DNA of 64,000 nucleotides from Poriferisodalis sp965208925 (lineage in GTDB: Bacteria > Actinomycetota > Acidimicrobiia > Acidimicrobiales > Poriferisodalaceae), in assembly GCF_965208925.1 (NCBI RefSeq), contig NZ_OZ242364.1, positions 2,418,001 through 2,482,000 of the forward strand, read 5' to 3'. This document shows positions 45,686 to 53,766 of the stretch, in pieces (position 1 is the stretch's first letter; every line of letters starts with the position of its first letter). The notes below the pieces were generated by a model. That model worked only from the letters and a program-made list of their open reading frames with translations, was not told the DNA's origin and did not search any database. The position numbers were made by a program, and so were the translations under genes.

Positions 45686-46057
45686 ATGAGCGAGACGGCG
45701 ACAGAACATCGCAAGCCTGAGATTGCGATCCTGCCGGAGCCAGGACGGGTCACCGTCCGGGTGGACGGAGTGGTCGTGGCGGATTCGACTGCCGCCGTGG
45801 TGCTGACTGAGGGGCGGCTGCCGCCGCGTCACTACCTGCCGGCCTCAGACGTGATGACGGAACTGCTCCACCCGACCGTGCTGTCCACGCACTGACCGTG
45901 GAAGGGCGATGCCAGCTACTGGTCAGTAGCAGTGAATGGTCAGCGCTACGACGATGTCGTGTGGTCCTATCCCGATCCCATCCCTGAGATGGCGGAGATC
46001 GCCGGGCTGATGAGCTTCTATGCCGAGCGTGACAAGGTGGACCAGACCGTCACGTGA
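45686..46057 (+). CDS. DUF427 protein with in-frame TGA at the conserved Cys (putative selenoprotein or nonsense mutant)
   Basis: Read through TGA 45893-45895, the frame gives a complete 123-residue DUF427 domain. Before it come VTVRVDGVVVADSTAAVV and HYLPASDVMTELLHPTVLSTH; after it PWKGDASYWSVAVNGQRY and VVWSYPDPIPEMAEIAGLM, ending at TGA 46055. In the family the residue at the TGA is the conserved Cys of the T-x-C-P-x-K-G motif. No other stop or frameshift is present. A hairpin (45915-45930, loop GGTC) lies 19 nt after the TGA, and TGACC can pair with GGTCA at 45938. ATG 45686 has GGGAG upstream. Either selenocysteine is inserted here or the gene is a very young pseudogene. DUF427 has no firmly known reaction. 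Confidence 0.7.
45893..45942 (+). promoter_or_regulatory. SECIS-like stem-loop beginning at the in-frame TGA
   Basis: Lower stem TGACC (45893-45897) with GGTCA (45938-45942). Upper stem GCTACT/AGTAGC (45915-45930) with tetraloop GGTC. The loop starts 25 nt after the TGA. The E. coli fdhF element also shows GGUC in its apical loop. Confidence 0.45.
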
Positions 46058-46093
46058 CGATTGCGTGCGCTGCGCGCGTCACGATCGCATGCA

Positions 46094-47383
46094 TCAATTG
46101 AGCGTGGCGGCTAGTTCCAGCGCGTCCTCCCACGACGGGTGAGACGCCAGGAGCCGGCGGAATCGCACGAACGGCCGGATCGCGTTCAGCGCCATCACCG
46201 CGCTCAGGCGGCCATCACGCCGGTAGCCGGCCACGAAGGAGCGGTCTGCATCTCGACTGCCCGAGTCTTGGCTGCCCGAAGCGGGACCGGCTTCGGCCGA
46301 GCCGACGAGCACTTCAACGTCGTCGTCGGCGTCCGGGTGCCCGGCGATCTGGATGCGGGCGTCATATTGATCCGACCACACAAATGGCACCGAGTTGTAG
46401 GGCTGCGCCTCCGCCGGAGCCACCAGATTGCGGCCCACCGCCATGCCGTGCTCTACCGCTGCCGTCCAGTGCTCGACCCGGATCGGACGGTCGCCGTGCC
46501 ATGGGCTGAGCCACCCGTTGGGCGCACGCGCCACATCACCGACGGCGTAGACGCCCGGGGGGCCGCAGCACAGCGTCTCATCGCAGACCACGCCGTTGTC
46601 GATCCGCAGTCCTGAACCTTCCAGCCACGCCGTGTTCGGCACCACTCCGATGCCTACCACTGCCAAGTCGGCCTCGACACGGCTGCCGTCAGCCATGGCG
46701 ACCGCTTCGACGCGGTCGGTTCCCAGAACGCCGTCCACCCCGACGCCCAGTCGCAGTTCCACACCGTTCTGGCCGTGCAGAGCACCGACGCGCGTGCCCA
46801 TGTCGGCGCCCAGCCCGCGCACCAGCGGGGCCGAGGCCGCTTCGATCACCGTCACTTCGCAACCCCGGGCCTTGGCCGAGGCCGCTACCTCAGAGCCGAT
46901 GAAGCCGCCGCCTACTACGGCGACTCGCGCGCCCGCGTCGAGGCCTTCACGGATGGCCTGCGCGTCGTCGAGGGTCCGCAGCGTGTGCACGCCGGCGAGG
47001 TTCCCGACTCTGGGCAGCGGCCGAGCTGCAGCGCCGGTCGCAATGACGAGGCCGTCGAAGGGCACCGTCTCGGCGGTCCCGCCCGCCGCTGGGGCGATGG
47101 CGACCGTACGGGCCTCGGTGTCGAGGCCGACGGCGTGCGTGCTCAGCATGACCTCCGCGTCGAGTTCGTCGTAGGCGCCATCGGGATCCAGGGCCAGTGA
47201 ACCCGGGTCCTGATCGCCGGTGAGGAACTCCTTGGAGAGGGGAGGCCGGTCGTAGGGGAGATGCGGCTCGGCACCGATCAGCGTCAGCGGTCCGTCATGG
47301 CCCGCAGAGCGCACGCTGTGCGCGGCACGCGCACCCGCCAGGGAAGCGCCGACGATGACAATGCGATTCGGTGTGTTCGACAC
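46094..47383 (-). CDS. FAD-dependent ferredoxin-reductase-type oxidoreductase
   Basis: 429 aa. Likely passes electrons from NAD(P)H to a ferredoxin or rubredoxin, as in BphA4/HcaD-type reductases. FAD-binding IVIVGASLAGARAAHSVRSAG near residue 8, PYDRPPLSKEFL near 44, a central NAD(P) site VAVVGGGFIGSEVAASAKARG near 150, and VYAVGDVARAPN near 275 closing the FAD site. The C-terminal domain includes VPFVWSDQYDARIQIAG, the BphA4-type pattern. An Asp/Ser-rich insert occurs near 365. GTG 47383. It stands alone, divergent from nrdA; no partner ferredoxin or oxygenase lies nearby. Confidence 0.88.
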   Translation of the reverse strand: MSNTPNRIVIVGASLAGARAAHSVRSAGHDGPLTLIGAEPHLPYDRPPLSKEFLTGDQDPGSLALDPDGAYDELDAEVMLSTHAVGLDTEARTVAIAPAAGGTAETVPFDGLVIATGAAARPLPRVGNLAGVHTLRTLDDAQAIREGLDAGARVAVVGGGFIGSEVAASAKARGCEVTVIEAASAPLVRGLGADMGTRVGALHGQNGVELRLGVGVDGVLGTDRVEAVAMADGSRVEADLAVVGIGVVPNTAWLEGSGLRIDNGVVCDETLCCGPPGVYAVGDVARAPNGWLSPWHGDRPIRVEHWTAAVEHGMAVGRNLVAPAEAQPYNSVPFVWSDQYDARIQIAGHPDADDDVEVLVGSAEAGPASGSQDSGSRDADRSFVAGYRRDGRLSAVMALNAIRPFVRFRRLLASHPSWEDALELAATLN

Positions 47384-47715
47384 GCGAGCAGTGTGTCATC
47401 TCTGAGAGAGAACAAGACTGGCGGCACAGCCCTGACGCGGGCAGACCGCGCGGCGGCGCGTTGGCGGTGGTCCTGTAAGAGGCCAGTTGCCAAGGGATCG
47501 GACCAAGGCGCGCAGTACCGATCCGACCGCGCTATAACTGTTCCTCACACCTGTAATTACAACAGTGTGATTCAAGCAGTTGTCGTGGCCTGCAAACACC
47601 CGGGGCGGCGCTGCAATCGGCGGGATGAGAGGGACGAGGCCGGCATGAACATCGCACGTCGCACAGTGCATCCCACAGTGCATCTCGGTGCCTGTCCACA
47701 TCAGGATGCGGGCAG
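47384..47715. other. nrd upstream region
   Basis: 332 nt between divergent genes. It holds a relatively AT-rich patch (47530-47580) with TATAAC at 47533, a hairpin-forming inverted repeat at 47545-47570, a short leader ORF (47645-47719) and a 12-bp tandem repeat (47662-47685). The clear NrdR-box pair I looked for is not evident. Confidence 0.6.
47545..47570. promoter_or_regulatory. inverted repeat, possible operator of nrdAB
   Basis: TCACAC and GTGTGA enclose 14 nt; inner CTGT and ACAG extend the stem with one bulge, loop AATTACA. It lies just after the possible -10 TATAAC. Confidence 0.4.
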
Positions 47716-47719
47716 ATGA
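47645..47719 (+). CDS. 24-aa leader ORF overlapping nrdA
   Basis: Starts ATG AAC ATC GCA and encodes MNIARRTVHPTVHLGACPHQ plus DAGR; its TGA overlaps the nrdA ATG (ATGA). A purine-rich GAGGG lies about 15 nt upstream. It is rich in His and has one Cys. The TVH repeat comes from a 12-bp DNA tandem repeat. Translation is unproven. Confidence 0.3.
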   Translation: MNIARRTVHPTVHLGACPHQDAGR

Positions 47720-50151
47720 GCGTCACCGAGGCGCCGACGAAGGACACGCAGCAGCAAACCACAGACACACCCGGCATGCGCGTGCAGAAACGCGACGGCT
47801 CCATGCAGGCCGTGGATGTCAACAAGATCGTGCGTGCCGTCGAACGTTGCGCCATCGAGCTAGGCGGCGTCGACCCCATGCGGGTCGCGACACGCACCAT
47901 CTCAGGTCTCCATGACGGCGCCACTACCACCGAGCTCGACGAGCTGTCCATTCGCACAGCCGCCGCGCTGATTTCTGAGGAACCGAACTACTCGAAGCTG
48001 GCCGCCCGCTTGCTGGCCACTTACATCGACAAGGAAGTCCAGAACCAGAACATCTACTCGTTCAGCCAGTCCATATCCGAAGGCGGCGAGTGCGGGCTCA
48101 TCCACCCCGATGTGGTGGCATTCGTGGCTGCGAATGCCCGCAAGCTCAACGATGCCGTCCTGTCCGGGCGCAACGGCGGCTTCGAATTCTTCGGGCTCCG
48201 CACCGTCTACGACCGCTACCTGCTGCGCCATCCCGAGCGCCGAACGGTCATCGAGACGCCGCAGTACTTCCTGCTCCGGGTCGCCTGCGGCCTGTCGCAG
48301 ACGGCTGAAGAGGCCATCTCGTTCTACGAGCTCATCTCCAGCCTGCGGTACCTGCCGTCGTCGCCCACGTTGTTCAACTCGGGCACGGCCCATCCGCAGA
48401 TGTCGTCGTGCTACCTGCTCGACAGTCCCACCGATTCGCTCGAAGGCATCTACGACCGCTATTCCGACATCGCCAAGCTGTCGAAGTTCGCCGGCGGCAT
48501 CGGCGTGGGCTGGCACCGGGTGCGGTCACGCGGCTCGCTGATCAGCGGCACCAACGGCCTCTCGAACGGCATCGTGCCGTGGCTCAAGACGCTCGACTCG
48601 TCGGTTGCTGCCGTGAACCAGGGCGGCCGGCGCAAGGGGGCTGCGTGCGTGTATCTCGAGTCGTGGCACGCTGACATCGAGGAATTCCTGGAGCTGAAGG
48701 ACTCCACCGGCGACCATGCCCGTCGCACCCACAACCTGAACCTGGCGAACTGGGTGCCCGACGAGTTCATGCGCCGGGTCGAGAACGACTGGCAATGGTC
48801 TCTGTTCGATCCCAAGCAGGTGCCGCATCTCACCGACCTGTACGGCGACGAGTTCACCGATGCATACCGCGAGGCCGAAGCGAGTGGCCAGTACGAACGG
48901 CAGGTATCGGCCCGCGAGCTCTACAGCCGCATGATGCGCACGCTCGCCCAGACCGGCAACGGCTGGATGACCTTCAAGGACGCCTCGAACGCCAAGTCCA
49001 ACCAGACCGGTGAGCCTGGCAATGTCATCCACCTGTCGAACCTGTGCACGGAAATCCTGGAGGTCACCAGCGACGCCGAGACGGCGGTCTGCAATCTCGG
49101 CTCGGTCAATCTCGCCAAGTTCGTGCGCGACGACCACGACAACGCCAAGACCGTCGACTACGAGGCACTGGGAGAGGTCGTGCGGACAGCGGTGCCCTAC
49201 TTGGACCGCGTCATCGACATCAACTACTACCCGACGCCCGAGGCCGCCCGGTCGAATGAGCGCTGGCGTCCCGTCGGGCTGGGCGTCATGGGCCTGCAGG
49301 ACGTGTTCTTCCAGCTCGGCCTCGACTTCGACTCGCCCGAAGCAGTCGAGATTGCGGCCCGGATCGCCGAAGAGATCTACTACTGGGCGGTCTGGTCGAG
49401 CTGCGAGCTGGCTCGCAAGCACGGTCCGCATGCAGCATTCGGCGACACACGCGCGGCAGCAGGGCAGCTGCAGTTCGATCTGTGGGGCGTCGAGCCGTCT
49501 CAGCCTCAGCGCTGGGCAGAATTGCGAGAGCGGATCGGCCAGCACGGACTGCGCAACTCGTTGCTGGTGGCGGTGGCACCCACGGCCACCATCGCGTCCA
49601 TCGCTGGCTGCTACGAGTGCATCGAACCGCAGGTGTCGAACCTGTTCAAGCGCGAGACGCTCTCGGGCGAGTTCATGCAGATCAATCGCTACCTGGTGCG
49701 CGAGCTGCAGCAGCGCGGCCTGTGGAGCGAGGCCATGGCCAACAAGATCAAGATGTCCGAGGGTTCTGTGCAGAACATCGCGGAGATCCCTGATGACCTC
49801 CGCTCCGTGTATCGCACGGCGTGGGAGCTGCCTCAGCGGGCGCTCATCGACATGGCCGCAGCACGCGGCGCCTTCGTCGACCAGAGCCAGTCGCTGAACC
49901 TGTTCATGGAGAGCCCCAACATCGGAAAGCTCTCCTCGATGTACATGCACGCCTGGAAGTCGGGCCTGAAGACCACCTACTACCTGCGCTCCCGTCCAGC
50001 CACCCGCATCAACCAGACCACCACCGACTCCGCGCCCGATGCGGCTCTGCCGTCTCGGCAGGGAACGGTCGCAGCGATGCCTGACGCTGCGGCGGCCGAG
50101 GCCGTTGCGTGCTCGCTCGAGAACCCCGAGACCTGCGAAGCCTGCGAATGA
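47716..50151 (+). CDS. nrdA: class I ribonucleotide reductase, alpha subunit
   Basis: Reduces ribonucleotides to deoxyribonucleotides with the radical from NrdB. 811 aa. N-terminal ATP-cone (VQKRDGSMQAVDVNKIVRAV, residues 22-110). Active-site Cys in MSSCYLLDSPTDSLEG near 235, and NLCTEI near 440, whose Cys is the radical site. PTATIASIAGCYECIEPQVS near 620 is the conserved loop. The C-terminal tail CSLENPETCEACE carries the Cys pair that accepts electrons from thioredoxin or glutaredoxin. ATG 47716 overlaps a leader ORF. nrdB follows after 44 nt. It is not the B12-dependent class II enzyme, since NrdB is present. Confidence 0.96.
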   Translation: MSVTEAPTKDTQQQTTDTPGMRVQKRDGSMQAVDVNKIVRAVERCAIELGGVDPMRVATRTISGLHDGATTTELDELSIRTAAALISEEPNYSKLAARLLATYIDKEVQNQNIYSFSQSISEGGECGLIHPDVVAFVAANARKLNDAVLSGRNGGFEFFGLRTVYDRYLLRHPERRTVIETPQYFLLRVACGLSQTAEEAISFYELISSLRYLPSSPTLFNSGTAHPQMSSCYLLDSPTDSLEGIYDRYSDIAKLSKFAGGIGVGWHRVRSRGSLISGTNGLSNGIVPWLKTLDSSVAAVNQGGRRKGAACVYLESWHADIEEFLELKDSTGDHARRTHNLNLANWVPDEFMRRVENDWQWSLFDPKQVPHLTDLYGDEFTDAYREAEASGQYERQVSARELYSRMMRTLAQTGNGWMTFKDASNAKSNQTGEPGNVIHLSNLCTEILEVTSDAETAVCNLGSVNLAKFVRDDHDNAKTVDYEALGEVVRTAVPYLDRVIDINYYPTPEAARSNERWRPVGLGVMGLQDVFFQLGLDFDSPEAVEIAARIAEEIYYWAVWSSCELARKHGPHAAFGDTRAAAGQLQFDLWGVEPSQPQRWAELRERIGQHGLRNSLLVAVAPTATIASIAGCYECIEPQVSNLFKRETLSGEFMQINRYLVRELQQRGLWSEAMANKIKMSEGSVQNIAEIPDDLRSVYRTAWELPQRALIDMAAARGAFVDQSQSLNLFMESPNIGKLSSMYMHAWKSGLKTTYYLRSRPATRINQTTTDSAPDAALPSRQGTVAAMPDAAAAEAVACSLENPETCEACE

Positions 50152-50195
50152 GGCATCGCTGACACCAAGAGGCCCACGACCGACAGAGGATCCTC

Positions 50196-51302
50196 ATGGC
50201 ACTCGTCCAGTCAGAACCCGAATTCGTCCCACCTCTCAGTGACCCGGCGTCTGGCAGCGCGCCCGCGGTCGACCCCGCTGGCGACGGGGCGCTCAAGCGC
50301 GGCAACATCCTGGACCCGGGCTTCGAGCTGACACTCCGGCCGATGCGGTACCCGCAGTTCTTCGACATGTACCGCGATGCCATCCGTAACACGTGGACGG
50401 TCGAGGAGATCGATTTCTCCGACGACATTGTCGACCTGAACCGCAAGCTGGCGCCCGCCGAACGGCACCTCATCAACCGGCTCGTGGCGTTCTTCGCCAC
50501 CGGCGACTCGATCGTCGCGAACAACCTGGTGCTGAACCTGTACCAGCACATCAACAGCCCTGAGGCTCGTATGTATCTGAGCCGGCAGCTGTACGAGGAA
50601 GCGCTGCACGTGCAGTTCTACCTGACGCTGCTCGACCACTACATCCCAGACCTGAACGAACGGTCAGCGGCATTCGCGGCCATTGAGAACATTCCCTCGA
50701 TTGCCGCCAAGGCAGATTTTTGCTTCCGCTGGATGGACAGCGTGTGGTCGCTGGACCAACTCTCGACCGCAGAGCACCGCAAGGCCTTCGTGCTGAACCT
50801 CATCTGCTTCGCTGCATGCATCGAGGGGCTCTTCTTCTTCGCAGCCTTCGCCTACGTGTATTTCCTGCGGTCGAAGGGGCTGCTGAATGGCTTGGCTGCC
50901 GGCACGAATTGGGTGTTCCGGGACGAGTCGGCACACATGAACTTCGCTTTCGAGGTGGTTCGCACGATCCGGGCCGAGGAGCCCGAGCTGTTCGACCAGG
51001 ATCTCGCCGACCGGATCCGGCAGATGATCACTGAGGCGGTCGACGTCGAGACGCAATTCGCGCACGATGTGCTGTCCGGCGGCGTGGCGGGAATGTCGGT
51101 GACCGACACCCGGGCGTATCTGGAGTTCGTGGCTGACCAGCGGCTCGCCCAGCTCGGCTTGGCGAAGGAGTACGGCTCGAAGAATCCCTTCTCGTTCATG
51201 GAACTGCAGGACGTACAGGAGCTCACGAATTTCTTCGAGCGCACCGTCGCCAGCTACCAGGTGGGCATCGAAGGCGAGGTCGCCTTCGACGAGGACTTCT
51301 AG
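50196..51302 (+). CDS. nrdB: class I ribonucleotide reductase, beta subunit
   Basis: Radical-generating dinuclear metal subunit. 368 aa. Ligands in order: Asp in ATGDSIVANN (about residue 104), Glu and His in YEEALHVQFY (about 132-141), Glu in CIEGLFFFAAF (about 209) and RDESAHMNF (about 243). The Tyr four residues after the first His matches the radical-bearing Tyr of the E. coli enzyme, so a tyrosyl-radical form is expected rather than a Mn/Fe Phe-type. The C-terminal peptide (EGEVAFDEDF) is the usual docking tail for NrdA. AGAGGA precedes ATG 50196. Confidence 0.96.
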   Translation: MALVQSEPEFVPPLSDPASGSAPAVDPAGDGALKRGNILDPGFELTLRPMRYPQFFDMYRDAIRNTWTVEEIDFSDDIVDLNRKLAPAERHLINRLVAFFATGDSIVANNLVLNLYQHINSPEARMYLSRQLYEEALHVQFYLTLLDHYIPDLNERSAAFAAIENIPSIAAKADFCFRWMDSVWSLDQLSTAEHRKAFVLNLICFAACIEGLFFFAAFAYVYFLRSKGLLNGLAAGTNWVFRDESAHMNFAFEVVRTIRAEEPELFDQDLADRIRQMITEAVDVETQFAHDVLSGGVAGMSVTDTRAYLEFVADQRLAQLGLAKEYGSKNPFSFMELQDVQELTNFFERTVASYQVGIEGEVAFDEDF

Positions 51303-51344
51303 GCGAGGTCGCCGGCGTCGGTCGATCCACAGCCTCAGCGGGAG

Positions 51345-52838
51345 TCAGCCGATCAGTTCGAGCGAATGCTGAGGGGCGCGGCGTTTGGGTTTGCGCTGGG
51401 GCGCGGGTTCGGCGGCGTGTGCGGGGTCGGGGGGTGCGAGCCGGTAGCGGCCGTCTCGGATGGTGACTTGCCAGTTGTGGTCGTGGATGAGGTCGTGGCA
51501 GCGCCAGCACACCAGCACGAGGTTGTCGAGGCGGGTCTTGCCGCCGCGTTGGCAGGGTGTGATGTGGTGGGCTTCGCATTCGCCCGGCGGTTCACCGCAG
51601 CCGATGCACGCCCCGTCGCGGGCGATCAACGCACGTCGTTGTGCCGCAGTAGGGGCTCGGCTGGCGACAGTCTCATACAGCGGTGTGAGGTTGTCGCCGA
51701 AGATCTCGACCGAGACGTCGGCGTTGCAGGCCAGCCGTTGCAGGGTGTCGGGCGGGATCGGGCCGATTCCGCAGATCTCGGCGACGCCGCCCGGCGTGCC
51801 GACGAATGCTGCGAGGTCGGCTCGCACGATGATCTCCGCAGCCGTCGCCTTGTGCCCGACGGACGGCTGCGGCCCGGCTTCGGCAGTGTGCTCGCCTCGA
51901 GCTTGCGGCCCGACGCGGTGGACGCCGTCGGTCTCGCAGTCGCCACGAGCGATGGTGGTGTCGCTCTTTGGCGGCGCCAGGAGGTTCGTCTGGGGAGTTT
52001 GTGTCGACTCGCTCGTGCCGGCGGGCTCGCTGCGCGGTGTTGGGGTATCGGCGGCGTGCGTCGCTGCCGCGCTGTTGGCGAGGAGTGTGTCGAGGGCGTC
52101 GGCCATGCGCTGGTCGCGTGTGCGCACGGCCGCTTCAGGCACGGAGCCAGCGTCGCTGTCGCCACCGTCACGGGCTGTCCCCGGGGGCTGCGAGTGGGTC
52201 TGGCGACGCCGGTCTGCTTGGCGGAGCAATTCGGCCTGACGGCGAAGGCGCTGTTGGATGCGGGCGCCCATCTCGGCATCGAACGAACCGCGCATCTGCA
52301 CTGAGCCGTCTTCGCCGTTCCAGAACCGCACGCTGCGGTTGCGCCGATTGCGACGATGCTGCGCGGCGAGATCGTCGGCGCTCTGGTGCCGGATCGTCCA
52401 GCGCTGCGCAGCCTGCGCGAATTCGTCCTCGGGGAGCGTCTTGGCCATCTGGACCAGCTCGGGATCTGCCTGCACGGCGTCGGGGCTGGTCTTGCGCGCC
52501 GCCTGCGCCAGTTTGGAGGCATTCGCGAGGCAGATCTCACCCTCCGAGACCGCAGTGCGAGCCTCAGGCAGCACTGCGAGTTCCGCGTCGGTGCGGACGT
52601 TGCGGGCGGCCTCGGAACGCGACCGCCCGCCGACCTGATTCAGCAGTCCCGCGCCGCCGTCGCCGTGACGCTCTCGCTGGGCGACCGCCGAAGCGGCTTT
52701 GGTCTCCAGCAGCTCGACGCGAGAGCGCAGCTGCTTGGCCATCTCGAGCGTGCGGCGCAGCTCGCCGGTGGGCGCCGCTTGGACGCCGTCGAGCGCTGCG
52801 ACGAGGCATTCGAGCGCCTGCTGCACCTGCGAGAACAT
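51345..52838 (-). CDS. DUF222/HNH endonuclease-domain protein (13E12 type)
   Basis: 497 aa. N-terminal helical DUF222 (residues about 5-330; LLNQVGGRSRSEAARNV, FDAEMGARIQQRLRRQAELL), then a C-terminal HNH nuclease: CIGCGEPPGECEAHHITPCQ and NLVLVCWRCHDLIHDHNW (about 420-465), with two CxxC zinc pairs and the HH catalytic motif. Such genes are found in many copies in actinobacterial genomes and behave like selfish or domesticated mobile genes; their role is unknown. An insert of about 90 residues rich in Thr/Pro/Ala (near 245-330) is variable. ATG 52838 has TAGGAT 6 nt upstream. It is convergent with nrdB. Confidence 0.9.
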   Translation of the reverse strand: MFSQVQQALECLVAALDGVQAAPTGELRRTLEMAKQLRSRVELLETKAASAVAQRERHGDGGAGLLNQVGGRSRSEAARNVRTDAELAVLPEARTAVSEGEICLANASKLAQAARKTSPDAVQADPELVQMAKTLPEDEFAQAAQRWTIRHQSADDLAAQHRRNRRNRSVRFWNGEDGSVQMRGSFDAEMGARIQQRLRRQAELLRQADRRRQTHSQPPGTARDGGDSDAGSVPEAAVRTRDQRMADALDTLLANSAAATHAADTPTPRSEPAGTSESTQTPQTNLLAPPKSDTTIARGDCETDGVHRVGPQARGEHTAEAGPQPSVGHKATAAEIIVRADLAAFVGTPGGVAEICGIGPIPPDTLQRLACNADVSVEIFGDNLTPLYETVASRAPTAAQRRALIARDGACIGCGEPPGECEAHHITPCQRGGKTRLDNLVLVCWRCHDLIHDHNWQVTIRDGRYRLAPPDPAHAAEPAPQRKPKRRAPQHSLELIG

Positions 52839-52844
52839 ACGTTC

Positions 52845-52850
52845 ATCCTA
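52845..52850 (-). promoter_or_regulatory. -10 hexamer for leaderless DUF222 gene
   Basis: On the minus strand TAGGAT ends 6 nt before ATG 52838. Confidence 0.45.
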
Positions 52851-53147
52851 CCGGACACGTGTCACACGAACGCTCCCATATGGATGTTGGTTCATTACAA
52901 ATCTGTTGCAGATCTTTTCATATTGTTTAAATAATTTCAAATGAGTTCAAGTAAGTTTCGATCAAAAATGAAATCGTGCCGCTGGCCCGGCCGATGGACG
53001 CGGCAACGATCGCGGCGGCGCGGGCGGTCGCCCAGGCAGCGGAGATTGACCCGGCGGTGTATGCCGGAGAGTCCGGCGGGGATACGGATCGCTCAGCTAC
53101 CGAAGCGTTCCGGGCGGGTGGCCCGGCGCTCGCAGGCCGCCTCGCGT
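52851..53147. other. intergenic region with an AT-rich patch
   Basis: 52875-52973 is strikingly AT-rich (for example TTTCATATTGTTTAAATAAT) in a GC-rich chromosome. After it, a plus-strand frame 52976-53221 encodes protein-like MDAATIAAARAVAQAAEIDP but runs into the end of the RDD gene and matches nothing I know. It may be a gene remnant or chance. Confidence 0.5.
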
Positions 53148-53723
53148 TCATTTCGAGACGACCACCGACTTCGCGACCTTGTCGTGCAGCCCCTGTCGTG
53201 CGGAATTGCCGAAGATGCTGAGCACTTCGACGAGCCAGAACACCCATGTGGCCACCCACAGGATCGTCCAGAGCGCGAAGGCCGTGTCGTTCAAGTTCGG
53301 CGCGGCGATCAGCACGATGTAGTACAGACCTCCGAAGAGCGTGGGAAGGTCGATCAGGACACCGCGCACCGTCGCTGCCGACCAGCCAACCAAACTGGTC
53401 CCGTCGTCGCTCGTGCGCACTCGGAGACTCATCACCAGCTTGCCCGGGGTAGCTCCCTTTGCGCCGACGAAGCCGATCTCGAAGATGCCTCGCAGCAATG
53501 CCGTCAGGCCGAAGAACAGCGTCCCCAATGCCCTGCCGGACCAGTCCTCACCGATGCTCGTCGTCAGGAGAATCGTCGCGACGACCGCGACGATCAGGGT
53601 GTGGATCGCCCAGTCGATCAAGCGCGCAGCCAGGCGTCTCCACGCCGAAGGACGCTCGGCCGCCTGTTCGGCGCGCTCGCCTGGCGCTGCCTGCCCGGTG
53701 TGATCGTCTGACTCAGCGTTCAT
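53148..53723 (-). CDS. RDD family membrane protein
   Basis: 191 aa. About four membrane segments with the RDD signature: RRLAARLIDWAIHTLIVAVV (residues about 28-47), carrying Arg and Asp in the first helix, and GKLVMSLRVRTSD after GATP. The C-terminal LHDKVAKSVVV (D-K-V-A-x-T/S-V-V) is the classical RDD end. The function of RDD proteins is mostly unknown; some are Na+/H+ antiporters or help secretion. AAGGAG precedes ATG 53723. It is last in the four-gene operon of exported proteins, 43 nt after the propeller lipoprotein. Confidence 0.87.
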   Translation of the reverse strand: MNAESDDHTGQAAPGERAEQAAERPSAWRRLAARLIDWAIHTLIVAVVATILLTTSIGEDWSGRALGTLFFGLTALLRGIFEIGFVGAKGATPGKLVMSLRVRTSDDGTSLVGWSAATVRGVLIDLPTLFGGLYYIVLIAAPNLNDTAFALWTILWVATWVFWLVEVLSIFGNSARQGLHDKVAKSVVVSK

Positions 53724-53766
53724 GGTGTTGTCTCCTTGTGTCGAGTGCTGTTTTGCCTGCCCACGC

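Noticed and set aside
44895..46060. Integrated island bounded by tRNA-Pro
   Set aside because: No integrase and no repeated tRNA 3' end downstream; the two genes after the tRNA are not phage-like.
47384..47715. Cobalamin riboswitch before nrdA
   Set aside because: No B12-box (GCCACTG-type) sequence seen, and the enzyme is class I, not B12-dependent.
52941..53711. 256-codon plus-strand frame through the RDD gene
   Set aside because: It is antisense to a clear RDD protein and has a low-complexity Arg-rich translation.
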